Of a DNA stretch of 64,000 nucleotides, positions 1-11,681 are shown in pieces. Position numbers and translations under genes: made by a program. Position 1 is the first letter of the stretch. The number at the start of each line of letters is the position of its first letter. The notes beneath the pieces were generated by a model that saw nothing but the letters and a program-made list of their open reading frames with translations, ran no database searches and was not told where the DNA came from. This DNA is from Prunella strophiata (lineage: Eukaryota; Chordata; Aves; Passeriformes; Prunellidae): NCBI GenBank assembly GCA_036583965.1, contig JAZBQD010000001.1, positions 22,739,569-22,803,568 on the forward strand. The letters are read 5' to 3'.

Positions 1-296
1 AACATACCTTTATTGGACTTTGATTTTGTGGTTTTGTTTGATACATACAAACATTTTTGTCTTGCTGTTGTCACATTTGGGACAACCTAGAAGGAAAAGA
101 AAGATGTGAACTGCTTGGACTTTGAGTTTTGGTGTAATAAATACAGGCATTTTGAAGATGGTGTTGGTTTCTTTCCTGGGGTTTCTCCATCTTAGTTAAA
201 GTCTGACAGGTATTTTGAGGAATCTGTTTTTAGAATGCAGGCCAACTTTTTCAGTATTTGGTGGATCTCATCTGTTCTGAGTGACCCACAAAATAT

Positions 297-460
297 TCAT
301 GGAATTCTAGAAAGGCTTGGGTTGGAAGGGTCCCTCAAGATCACATGGTTCCCACATCCCTCCTATGGGAAGGGATGCCACTCACTAAATCAGGTTGCTC
401 AGGGTCCCATCCAGCCTGGCCTTGGACACTGTCACCTAAAAAGGGGCATTTTTCTCAAAC
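297..460 (-). mobile_element. CR1 LINE fragment, antisense, 3'-end region
   Basis: The stretch with GGCTTGGGTTGGAAGGGTCC, then AGATCACATGGTTCCC, and later AGGTTGCTCAGGGTCCCATC matches the reverse complement of the avian CR1 3' end (usual form: TTGGGTTGGAAGGGACCTTAAAGATCA). It is strongly 5'-truncated and diverged. Confidence 0.8.
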
Positions 461-583
461 TCTTTGTGTTTGATCAGTCTGTTAATGCCCTGGGGTTGAC
501 TGCAGAAATAAATTGGAAGCAATTATAGACAAGCTCTGAGTGCCAGTGCAAACCAGCTTGAGATAATCATTCAGTGCACACAC

Positions 584-965
584 AATCACAGAAAATCCTG
601 AGTTGAAGGACCCATCAGGGTCATGAAGTCCAACTCCTGGCCCTGCACAGGATGCCCCAGGAATCCCCCCTGTGCCTGAGAGTGTTATCCAAACACTTCC
701 TGAATACTGACAGGCTCAGAACTGTGACCACTGCCCTGGGGAGCCTGTTCAGTGCCTGACCACCCTTTGGGGTAAGAACCTTCTGATACCTAGCCTAATC
801 CTCCCTGACACAGCTGCAGCCAGTCCCTTGGGCCTTCTTACTGGTCAGTGAGAGTGAAGAGATCAGTACCTGCCCCTCCAATGCCCCTCAAGTGGCTATT
901 GAAGACCTCAATGATGTCTCCCCTTCAATCTCTAGTTTTCCAGGCTGAGCAAACCAAGTGACTCA
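584..965 (-). mobile_element. CR1 LINE fragment, antisense
   Basis: An AATCACAGAAAATCCTGAGTT start is followed by GTCCAACTCCTGGCCCTGCA, a GGGGAGCCTGTTCAGTGCCT block and a TCCAGGCTGAGCAAACCAAG block. This is the order of landmarks in a reversed CR1 3' region. It is a separate, older-looking copy from the one at 297-460. No reverse-transcriptase coding sequence remains. Confidence 0.85.
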
Positions 966-3900
966 GATGTGCTGATGCTCAGGCCTCAGCCAGAGCAGAC
1001 TTACAAGATGAAACCTGGGCATTATGTGGCTGACACCATCAGTATTATTTAGCTAAAAATGGATGACTGAGACACTTCTGCCAACTGTATCACATCCAAA
1101 CCAGCTGCTTTAGAAGCTTTCACATAACCTTGTGTAGTTATCTGCAAGAAATGTATCATTCTAAGAAATTTGCACAACCGACATGAATAGGCTTGCTTGT
1201 AGGATATTTGAGGGGAAACCCTCCCAGCTGAGGCCTGGGCTCTGGCCCAGCCCTGGTCCCTGCTGGATGAGAAGTGTGCCATCAGACCCAGGTGCTTCTG
1301 CTGAGCTTTTTGTCCTGGGACCTTTAGTGTGTGAGCAGTCCCTGGTGCCATTCTGTTTGGATCCTGACACTGGGAGACTGAAGGCTTAGGATGGTACCTA
1401 GAGCTGAGAAGGAAAGTGCCGATAGCAGGGTGTGACCTGGTAAATAGATGGTTGCACTTGAAGTTGTAGGCAGCAAGAGCTTTCTCAGCTGGCAGCTTTC
1501 TCTGAGCTCTGGTTTTGCCAGATGATTTCAAGGTTGTGGCCAGACTCTGTGAGAGCAAAAAGCTTTTTTAGGACAAAGGAGTTCGTGTTGCTCTCTGAGT
1601 GTGGTGCAGAGAAGGGTGTGCAGTTGGAAGGGGAGGATTGAGGAAATCTTCTTGTCCTGACACAGTTGATTTGAGAGCAGGGACGTTTCCAACTTTGCTG
1701 TGTCCTGCGATTGGTTTCGAGCTGGGCTCGGTGCGTGTCCTTGTTTTGCGAGTGGACAGCGCCACGGTGTGGTGGTTTTGATGAGCGCTGACTCCATCAA
1801 ACTCCCTGGAGATCTGTGCTTTCTCTCTTGCACTCCTAACATCCAGCAACTACTCCCAAAGAAAAAGTTCCAGAGTAAAAAGCCAGTTCTGACCTTCATA
1901 GCCCCTTTGCAGTGCGTAAACCAGACAAATCACACTAGTGATCTTCACGTCCTGCTCAACAGTATATACAGCATCCTCACGTTCTCAAGGTGGCAGAGTC
2001 CATTGTTAGAGTGAAGCAATTCCATCTGCAGTTCAGACAGAGTGGTGTGCCAGGAAAGAATGCATTCACTGACCTTCCCTCTACCCTGTAAAACCTGATT
2101 TCCAGCACAATCACTTTCACACATCTTCAACATAGTCCACAGTCCAAGCAGCTGTATCTCACAAAGAAGAAAGTGTCAGGACAGAAGCTGTTCCTAAGGC
2201 AGCCATTTCTTCTAGCCAATTAAATTGCACACAGCATATTTGGAATACTGACTTTCCTTCTGACATGTATGAAGTGGCTCATTTTTAACTCTCATGGTTG
2301 GGCTGCAAACATAGAGCAGCTGCTCCATCAAACAGGCTGTCAAGTAACAGCCAATGTTGGGCTGCACCTTCCCCTTGCTGCATGTAGATCACATAAACTC
2401 CCTGTGCTTCCCTGCTCTGCTGCATCTACCATTGTGTTCTCTGCATCTCAAATCCTAGAGGTGAGTGCAATTGTTTCCACAGAGGGCTGGAAGAGGAAAT
2501 GGCAGCAGCACAAGCAGCTCTCATTGAACTTTCTCCTTCTGACTGCTGACATGAGTTGGGCAAGGAAATGTGCAGCAGCCACGCTCCTCTTGCAGCCTGG
2601 AACACTGTGCTCACAAGCATGGTGCTTGTGTGGCTTTGTTCATTGCCTTTTTTAACTTCACACTTCCCCAGAGGTGAGTATTTGTCAACTATTTCCCCCT
2701 GTTGCAGCTTTTATATGAGCCATAAAATAAGGAATGGAATATTTTGAACAGAGCATTTATTTTCACTGGCACACTTTACAGAGATATACATCCTACAACC
2801 AACTTAACTTTCATTACTTTCGAAGGATCCCAGTATTTTTAGTATTTGGGGAAGTAATTCTACTTCATCAGAAACAGAATACCATAGAGGAAAATAGATA
2901 ATGCAGAACTTCTTTATGATGCCCACAGGCTTGTATTCTTTGACTACAGGAAAAGAGGTGGGTTTTTTAGTGTAGTCTTTAACAGAACTTCTTTCAAAAG
3001 CAGATCTATCTAAAAAAATTCAGTCAGAAGAGCTTTGTTCAATCTATGCTGTATGCCAGACATACCTTGTATTAATGTGCAGGCAACCTACAACACTAAT
3101 TCTTTTATTTCTTCTGCAGCTTTAACTAGTCATCAGGAACATATGAGGTGTGTAACCTTTTATTTCAAAAGAACATTCTCTAAGAACACAGGCCAGACAA
3201 AGCTAGCACTCAATTCCTTACATACTGAAGGAGTTTATAATCATTATTATGATTATAGGAATTCAAAACAGGAGCACCCAGCACTAGGAACAGGCACAAG
3301 GAACCTCAAAAGCAAGCAGATACATAGCAGAACATGCTAAAAAGGTAATTCCAAGTAATTCCAAGTGCTCCCACTTATTTCCCTTTGCATGCATCTCATG
3401 GAAAGAAACTCTAAAACCCCTCTAGGATGACTTCCAGAAGTTCTGGAGTGCTGAAGCCCTGCCTTGGCAAGAGGTAGTGCTACTGGCAGATGCTCCAGCT
3501 CACAGCCTCTGGCAGGCCTTCCTTCCCTTCCCCAAGCAGATTTGTAAGCAAGTTTTCTTGGACAACTTGGCACACAGCTGTAACAGCATTCAGAAACACA
3601 AGCTTGTCTTTTGGGTAACCCTGACTGTCTGCTTCATTTAACACCCCTTCTTCCTGCACAATATAATTTTAATCTTGCTTGGTTCACAAACCCATAAAGA
3701 AAAGTGTCATCCTCATTTTTGCCACTCACTCAAATGATGACAAGAAAAAGTAACTTAATTACTGCATCTTTTTTCTTATCATTATAATGCATGTGAGCCA
3801 CTTACAAAGAAAGGAAGAGGGAGAAGACACCTGGAATTTCCTTGAGTGTTCTCATTAACAAGACCCTTTGTTTGCAAACACAGCTGGAAAACAAAACACC

Positions 3901-4271
3901 AGGACATGAGTAACCACTCCTGAAGATGCTTAGGTAAAGTGGTCTCCCCTGCCCCCTTGGAAAAAAAGAAAAATATTTTTTTATTTGGAACAATATAGTT
4001 AGGTAATGTGTGGAATACTATGCTCCAGTAGAGATAGCCATGGCAAAACCAGTTTTTTTCACCTCCCACTAATATTCCATGACCTCTGTGCTGCTCAGCA
4101 CACTGACACTAACAAGTTTCAGTGCTGCTCCACTCCCAGTGGAATGCTCATACAGGTCATTGACTGAGCAAGGGACCCACAAGCAGTGTTTGAGTAGGGT
4201 GGCCCAGGGGCAGGCAAGAAAGAGATGTTTTCCATGTAGAATACTTAAGAAAAACCTTTTAACAATCTTAC
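966..4271. other. No gene recognised
   Basis: Apart from the CR1 copies to its left, this stretch shows only AT-rich and mixed sequence. Several open frames of 60-170 codons exist on both strands, but none resembles a known family or is bounded by convincing splice or promoter signals. I looked here for further SLC22 exons (those following the motif A exon) and found none. Confidence 0.6.
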
Positions 4272-4404
4272 CTGAGATACACACTGGTTTCCTGCCCAGT
4301 TTATCCGACAAAGGGCCAAATGTGATATTTCCAGTGAGCATTTCAGCAAAAAACAGGGATGATGCAAGGCTTAATTTGTAGGCTTCCTGTTCAATTAGGT
4401 ACCA
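4272..4404 (-). CDS. Isolated internal exon of an SLC22/MFS organic-ion transporter (SLC22A15-like)
   Basis: The 133-nt exon has an acceptor (CTTTTAATAG) and donor (CTCAG|GTAAGA) and is open throughout. It encodes 44 residues plus one base: WYLIEQEAYKLSLASSLFFA, EMLTGNITFGPLSDKLGRKP and VCIS. GPLSDKLGRK fits the MFS motif A of the loop between membrane segments 2 and 3. The whole segment aligns by eye with the SLC22A15 region that reads EWFLIANRSYK and then GQLSDRFGRKKV. SLC22 proteins are 12-span plasma-membrane carriers of organic ions, but the substrate cannot be inferred from one exon. It lies downstream of REEP3 on the same strand. No convincing partner exons or CpG-island promoter were found in the window. 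It may belong to a gene whose later exons are off the left edge, use a distant first exon, or be a relict. There are no stop codons or frameshifts. Confidence 0.72.
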
Positions 4405-6725
4405 CTATTAAAAGAAACATCCTTATTAAAAGTATGCCCTTCTCCCAATAATAATAAAAACTATCAAAATTATTCTCTTATTTCCCATTTCTTGTTTTAT
4501 ATTCCATTAAAGTTTTATTCAAAGTTTGATAGGTAAGCCAACAGTAGTCATATTCTTTCCTCCATAACAGATTCTAACATGTCTCCTCCTGGAAATTTCA
4601 TTGTAATAAATTAAAATTGTTCCATGTGGTAAGCAACATTAGCTGCACCCCAATTTCCAAGCTTTGGCAAGGCAGCTTATCTTAGGCTATTAAAACAAGG
4701 AGCTGTGAAAAGCATAGCTATTTCACCACTAAACCAGCACAGTTATTTCAATGAGCAGGTATTAAAATTTCTTCTTTAAGAAGTATAATGCACATTCACT
4801 ACTGCAGTACTTAGAGAGTTAATGCTGTGCTTTCTGAACAATAAGTGATCCCTGGTGCCTTCCCTCACCACACACATAGGAACTCTTGAAGAGAACCAGA
4901 AAGGGATTATACAAAATGTCTTGGTTCATATAAATGCTCAGAACTAGTTATGGGCTACTCACTGGTATTTCAGTATCTTATCGTGCACATGCAATTATAA
5001 TAAAAAAGTTACAAATAAATTATAGGTTTCTTTATATTTTCTACCTCATCCAAAATCTAAACTGAGGCAGCACAATCACAAATCATCAAAGAGAAGAAAA
5101 TTAACTGAGAGTGGATTGAAAATACTATTTCCCAAAGGGGCAAGGCACACAGACAGCTTACACAGTGATTAGTTCCTGAAGCACAACATAAGAGTCACTT
5201 AGGAGTTTTTTTGAAAATACTCCCTACAAAACCAGAACAGTACTGAGAATATTAAAGTTCCATTAAGTTTAATCTCCATCAACAAAATAAAGGAAATAAA
5301 CTTTACAGAAGCAGCTCTTGCAGGGCAGAACAAGAGAAAAGATTGCTTTTACAAACTGGTACTTTTGCTGCTTAGTGGCTGCATGTTTGTATTTTAACAA
5401 GTCTGATATAGTGATCTGTGAAGAATGTAACTTCTAAAAGAATGCATCTATCTACTTTATTTGCACAAAGGGAGCTTGTTAAATATTCTTCAAAATGAAT
5501 TGTAGCTTGCCAACAAAAATGTTGCCAAGGAGAGAAGGGGCTGCCAAGAGAGGAGGCTGGTCCAGGCAGGATGCTTGGGGGATACAGCCACACCTCTCCA
5601 GCAAACAGGCACTCAAAGGGGAGCTGCAAGAGACACCCCAGAGAAGAGCAGAACTTGGCTGCTGTTCCATTGTGGTTTGAACAAGGGAGTAGTTTTCCTT
5701 CTTTCATGACCTTGATTTTAGGAGAAGCATTGTTTTCCACCAAGATTTAATCTAGACTAGATAATTGCAGGCCTCTACCAAAGGTTTCTTTTGCTCAGTA
5801 GCCTCCTCCAAAGGCCAGGAGATTGTCCAGCCAGTTCACTGATCAATTTGAACTACCATAAATGCTCTCCTCACCCAGGGGCTTGCAGAGTAAAACCTAA
5901 CATCTCCACATCCCATGAACAGCATAAGAAACTCCCTTCAAGTTAGCAAGAATTGAGACATTAACTATCATTAATTAAACCTGGCAAAAAAGGGTTTGAC
6001 AAAAGCACAGTGAGTGGCTGTTGGTACAGTTCCTTCAACACATGATTATGTCTTAAAGGAACAACACACATGGTTATGGCTGCATTTTTCCTAGCATTAC
6101 ATTTGTTTACTATCACACTAACTTTATACAGGGTCTTAGGTTTGCTTTGGGGCTTTTAAGAAAGTCTTTCTCCTCATCCATATAAAGAAATTCTATTGAT
6201 TAATGCAGTAAGGTAGGATGAATTTCCCTCAGTATTCTTAGCTCATTTTTATTAAAATTAGTAGAAAGATTGGCTGGGGTGATGCAGCTCTCTGAGGAAG
6301 CAGTGAATGCCACACAGCATGGTGAGTGTGGTACACAGGAAAAGCTAAGTAAGGGTCAAAGTGCTGCTTACCTTGGAACTGTTACAGCCTGGAAAAAATC
6401 AACTTTCTAAATAATTTCTTAGCTTGCCCATCCACGTAGACACTGTACATTAGCAGACAACAGTGAAATGCTACATTTTGAATTCCTTGTAGTCTCTGCT
6501 CCAGCTGCTTTCATAATTCCTATCCTAATGCAAACAGAGCAATCTGTTGCTGAACTTTGGCAAGGGCAGGCAGACATAAGACAGGCTCCCATTCTGTTCC
6601 TGAATGCATCTACAGAAAGGAGGAAAATAATTTTTGGAAGTCTACTGATTTTACAATAGGTATTAGATTTCCCCTCATATTCCACCATTTATTTTCCCAT
6701 ACTAGTGGGGAAAATGCACAGTACT

Positions 6726-6807
6726 TAAAAAAAAACTTTAAAAAAAAAAACAAAAAAACCAAACAACAAAAAACCAAACAACAATAAAAACAACAACCCC
6801 CCCCACC
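6726..6807 (+). repeat. A/C-rich low-complexity tract
   Basis: A-runs separated by CAAAC and AACAAC motifs, ending in a run of 8-9 C's. It lies between the SLC22-type exon and the REEP3 3' end. Confidence 0.85.
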
Positions 6808-6913
6808 AAAAGACCTGTCACCGTTGCTACTGCTTAATATTTAACATTTTAACCCAAGATGTACGTACCAGCACTAGTTTTGAATTATCAGATTATTCCC
6901 TGAGTGGGTCTTA

Positions 6914-6978
6914 CCAGCATCATGTTAAAAAGCAGGAAGGCAGCTTTTAGTTCACATTCAGGAGTGCTCCCAGTACCT
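6914..6978 (-). other. Candidate small exon (unassigned)
   Basis: On the minus strand a good polypyrimidine tract and acceptor (CTGACATTTAG) are followed by 65 nt and a donor CTG|GTAAGA. Only one frame is open (GTGSTPECELKAAFLLFNMM then L). Its end phase (0) would join in frame to the SLC22-type exon at 4404. The peptide does not match the SLC22 segment expected at that place, so this may be a chance pair of splice-like sites or a non-coding exon. Confidence 0.22.
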
Positions 6979-9900
6979 GCTAAATGTCAGTTGAAGAAAT
7001 AAAGGAAAAAAAGTCAGCATTGCTTTCTGACATCCACAATTTCTTGGCAGGGTGCTTGTACTGCATGAGCTTTTCTGACATCAGAAACTGAATCACTGCA
7101 AGGTCCCTTAAGAGTCAGTCTGTGCTTCTGGGATGGATTTTCACAATGCTTAAAAACTATTTATTGCTACTGGCTTTTAAATCTTTCTCCTCGATTAACC
7201 ATATCAAGAGATTCTTTTATTTGAGGAACTAAGCCAGGCAGCCTTGCAAACAAGGCCCAGAAAATGTGGATACTGAGGTTTTTGCTTGGGTTTTGGTAGG
7301 AGTGTTAACAGATGACTTGAAGGGAGGTTTGAAAAAGGAAAGGGCCAAATTCATCTATGCATCTTCTCCTCTGGATTACCAGAAGAACTAGGGAATACAA
7401 AACAAAATCAGTTTGATGTCCAGCAGTTCCCCAGGAAGTTACACTCTTTTGGGACACTGAACATCTCAATTTTAATTTACTCTGAACCAAACACCTCATC
7501 AAACCAGGTGACACTACAGCATGTTCAAGTTGCCTTCAGCAGGGCACATTTCATTTCAGCCAAAATTAGCTTCAGACTTCATGGCAGAACCTCAAGGGCA
7601 GTTTAGTCATATTTGAAAGAGTTTTAAAAGTCTCTCCCAAAGTTCAGATAGGTTGTTTTTGGTGCTTGAACCATTACAATGAGTAACAGAAAACAGATTA
7701 CATAGTAACTAGTTTATTAATAGTAATTAGGGTAATAAAATATCCACTGCATCTTGCTCAAAGCAGCATTTATTAAAGATAGCATCCAGATAAGTCAATG
7801 CATAATGAAGTTTCCATCCTACAAATATGTAAACAAGTTGACAGCAAGTTATTATTACAATATAAAAATTAAAGCTGACATTGCATTTTTTTAAAGCTAC
7901 TATCTTCAGTCCAAATGCATATTCTCTGGTTTGTAGCATTTAAAAATACAAGTTATTGAAAAATGTTAAAGTATTGCCTTTGCACATACATTTTTTATAG
8001 AAAAAGTACTTAAAAATACCAACTTCCCATTAATAAAAGCAACACCAAAAATAAAACACATTTTTGTCATGAACAGCACGTTGAATGTGTCCAGCATTTT
8101 CTTCACCATTCTCTTTTACCAAATTATCTTCTATTTTAAAATTTATTTATAGTTTGCAAAATGTATGTTGGATATTATTCAGTTACTTTCACATACCAAA
8201 GGAATTAGCAATATTGGCAATTACATTACAATCAAAGTCCAGCCTAAACTTATTTGCAGCTGAGGCCACCAATTTAATCCTCATCTCAGACTGGGTATTT
8301 TAAAAAGTACAGCAGGCTCTTGCTAAGAAACCTGAGTCAGTTCAGATATATTCTGGAAAGGCTTGAAACCTTGATATGATTTAAACAGAAATACATATTC
8401 TCTTTAAAAGCACTTTTTAATCCCAAGTCTTTGTTTGACTACAGTCAAATTAGCAATCCTATTGGTGGCAGTCAGTCAATTCTCAGGAAACACTTTGTTC
8501 AGAAATTAGATAATTTGACATGAACTACATTTTACATTCCAAATCAAAAAGAATGTTAAACATTGATTTTTAACAATTTTTTTCAAGAAGTTTCCTGGCA
8601 AGAGCTAGACAGATGACTTCTACAGTTGCTAAGGCAAGAAAAGTTTGAAAATTCCCTGTAACCAAAGATTGTAGTGTTTCCAAACCAAACTAAACTAAAT
8701 TCAACAAGGAGAGAGAAACTACCTATCACTGGGATGAAAGCTAATCATGCCCTTGTGCCCTGACAAGCATCACCAAACAAGGAACAGTAAGAAGAAAAAA
8801 TGAAGGTAATCCAGTGAACCAGTTTGAGGATGAATTCAAAGATCAAAATCAGGCTGGCAAGAAAATATTTTTATAGTTGGCTATTAGACTGAATAAAAAA
8901 GCTAGGAAAACATTGAAGGTTTGATCATGTAAGATAGTTGCCTGAAAGAACAGAAGTATATTTATATGCAAACAGTAATGAATATGAATAATACTGCCAG
9001 CTTTCCTAATTCCATGCAAGTTCCAGAAAGAGAAGGATTTATTTAGCCTTTATCACTACTGAGTTACAAGTTAAGTCTGCCAGAAGTTACAGCCTCAGGT
9101 ACATAGAGACACATAGAGCAACTTCCTGACAGGAGTGTGGTAGAGCCTGAAAGGCCTCCATGATCTCTAGCCCTAGAAATGTGTTAAAAACACAACCCCC
9201 AAAACAGGATCTACATGAACCTGTAACAGGAACTGTAATTCTGAAAAAATGGCTTAGTCTACTCCTTCATGCAGGATTATGATTTGTACAAAGATGATCA
9301 TTTTTTTGCCATGCTTGCTGGTAAAACAAGCACAATTAGTTACAGCAAAATGTGTCAGCAAGTGCTAAAATGCACAGTAAGAGAGATTCCATCCCAGGCC
9401 CAGGTTAGTCTGCTACTCAGAGAGGGGTGAGATGCAAACACAAGAGCTTTGGGTTCCTTAGTGTTTTATTCACCTTAACACACAGACAAGCCTCAGGCAA
9501 ACAGAGGAGAAGCACAAACATTCCTGGGGCAGAAGTCCCACACTCCCAGGGAGGTTGTTTTTGTGATCACTCCTTGCCCACAGCTCCTTAGAAAAGCTGG
9601 ATAACAAGGTACAATTTTGGTTAGGGGATGGGAGTTTTGCACTGCACTCATTTGGGAGAGAGCAGCCTTCCTGTCTTCTGGTATCAAACTGTGTTTCTGA
9701 GTTAAGTATTACAAGTTTTAGCCTTTTAATCACACATGGCCTGCTGGGACTTCTCACTAAAGCACTGAGGTTCCTCAGAGATGCTGGAAGTGCTGCTGCA
9801 TTTGAGCACAGCTTTGCACAGGGCTTGCAGACACTTCCCACAGCAAGGGAGGAACAACAGCAACACAGACCAGCTGCATTTGTACCCCCAGAATTCAAAC

Positions 9901-10534
9901 CCTGTGTGCAGAAGACTGCTTTGAATGCCAGTCTATGCTGCAGACCATCAAGAGCCTACCAGCAGGGAATTGCTATGGCTGCAACAGGAAAAGAACTGCA
10001 GCAGGCCCAAGCCTCAGGAATATATTTAAAATCTCTGCTGGAGACTTGCAGATGAGTGTCAATACCTGGAGAAAGGTCTAAGGATTGAAGTCAGAGATCC
10101 AAGGATAAGAGGAATCCATGCCATTTCCTCTTTGAGGGAAGTAACAAGGCCTGTCCCAAAGACACATAATAAAATACTATCTGCAAAAAGTGGGTGGTTT
10201 CTCCCTGAATCCACAGTAGAAATACAGTCACACAGCAAACTAAAATCAGCCTAATTCTCAGAACTGCAGAAAGAGAGTACCAAAGGTGACCTAAAAAAAG
10301 TAATTTTGACAAGTCACTGCATTGAAAGACATTTCAAAATTAATCTCTGTGCAGATATGCCATGGGACTCTAGGTTATAAAATGAACTGACTAAATCAAC
10401 AATCATACTTTTAGAAGAAGCTATTTAAATGCAAATATTTTAGTAGTAACTCCAGCAATAAAAGAAAGTACTACACAGGCCATTTTAGAATCCACATATG
10501 GTATGAAATATACACTCATACATGTTCTGAAGTA

Positions 10535-10555
10535 CATATATATATATAAATATAT
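10535..10555. repeat. TA dinucleotide tract
   Basis: An imperfect (TA)n run within the probable REEP3 3'UTR. Confidence 0.85.
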
Positions 10556-10769
10556 TTGTTCTTGAAGCAATGTAGAGCAAAACTAAACCAGGGCCTGACT
10601 AACCTATCATACATACCTTGATGGCAGCATGACTTTAACACACAGCTCATGGGCTGATCAGATCCCTGAGGTGTATTGTATCACTGGAATTGCTACAAGT
10701 TTTACTTACCACAATTTTAACCAAAAACTGACTTAAATCATGTTACATCTCTTTAGATGGAGGAAGACA

Positions 10770-10852
10770 GACACAAACAAAACAACCCCACAAACAAAAA
10801 ACCCCCAAACCCCCCCAAAAATTCACACACACAGACAACACCCACACAGCCC
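10770..10852 (+). repeat. A/C-rich low-complexity tract
   Basis: AAACAAAAC and CCCCAAAC motifs grade into a short CA-rich stretch. It lies within the probable REEP3 3'UTR, where it would read as a G/U-rich segment of the mRNA. Confidence 0.8.
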
Positions 10853-11624
10853 CATAATACATAGAAAGGCACCTGATAATATTGTTAGTAGCAAATATCT
10901 ACAGCATCCTAAGATAGCATCAAGATAAATTTTAAAAAGATCATAAAGTACAAGGATTGCTGGCATTCAAAATGTAACTCTAACCTATCTAGCAAGTCAC
11001 TAAAATGACATGTGCAGTTGTAAATCATTAAGAGTGTGCAAAACTATACAGTTTTGCATAAAGTGCTATATGTACCCCCAGTTTGCTAAGCTTGGCAATA
11101 TGATGCAAGATGATGATGTTGAGAATGTATCCTACCTACCTCACCTTTCCTTTTTCTTTCCCACCATCATCTACTGTCCTTTAAACTGTACATTTAAAAA
11201 TTACACAAAGGCCTTTTTAGGAATTGTAGTTCAGAAAAATATTTCAAGTATATCTATCTTTCAATGTAAACTTGGGGACACTATGGTTCAATTTTCACAA
11301 GCTCTAGATTCAATTGAACTGCTAATTCAGTTGGAGTTGCAATTATTTCAATCTGTTCAATACCTCTGGCAAAAGAGTATTTTCTATTCCTCATTTAACT
11401 CCTATTTAAGGAGTGCTGAAATTCATGCTGTAATTTGTCCAGATTTAAATCTAAACAATTATAGAAAAACAGAGTAATACTTTATCTGATCACTTAGGCT
11501 CACAAAAACAAGTCCTACCATATCTGTTCATACAGACTCATTTTAGGAATTGTACACAAATCTTTAACTTGAATTCAAGTTATTATAGTACAGCAGTTTC
11601 TCTTGCAGGCATTGTGCAGTACAC

Positions 11625-11681
11625 TTAAAAATATACAACAGGTCTCTTCTTTACTCTGTATTTCAGTGATCCATATCGTAT
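11625..11681 (-). CDS. REEP3: REEP3 coding exon 8 (C-terminus and stop)
   Basis: This exon encodes [18 protein letters not shown] followed by TAA. The acceptor is TTTCCCCTCAG. The sequence matches the conserved basic C-terminus of the family (RYGSLKYxVKKRPxVYF). Phase 0 at the acceptor matches the end of exon 7 at the GC donor. Confidence 0.96.
   Translation of the reverse strand: MRYGSLKYRVKKRPVVYF

Larger units (their letters stand above)
4405..7689. other. Intergenic or intronic, between the SLC22-type exon and the REEP3 3' end
   Basis: AT-rich sequence with no CpG island. It holds the A/C-rich tract at 6726-6807 and the weak candidate exon at 6914-6978. Donor-like motifs near 6370 lack a convincing coding segment. 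Confidence 0.6.
7690..11624 (-). other. REEP3: Probable REEP3 3' untranslated region
   Basis: AT-rich sequence follows the REEP3 stop codon and contains no recognisable exon. The favoured 3' end is near 7690. There, AATAAA on the minus strand (7712-7717) is followed about 20-40 nt later by a U/GU-rich stretch (TCTGTTTTCTGTTACTC). Earlier minus-strand AATAAA motifs at about 9463, 9036, 8135 and 7764 could give shorter transcripts. A long 3'UTR is usual for REEP3. The end point is an inference from poly(A) signals only. Confidence 0.45.

Noticed and set aside
1049..1558. 169-codon minus-strand open frame near the left edge
   Set aside because: No recognisable domain, no splice or promoter context, and overlapping open frames in the other directions. 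Treated as chance.
6361..6425. Minus-strand exon-like segment with a CCAAG|GTAAGC donor
   Set aside because: The enclosed sequence is about 40 nt with a poor acceptor choice and no resemblance to SLC22 or REEP proteins.
9470..9898. 142-codon minus-strand open frame
   Set aside because: It lies in the probable REEP3 3'UTR and has no family resemblance or initiation context.
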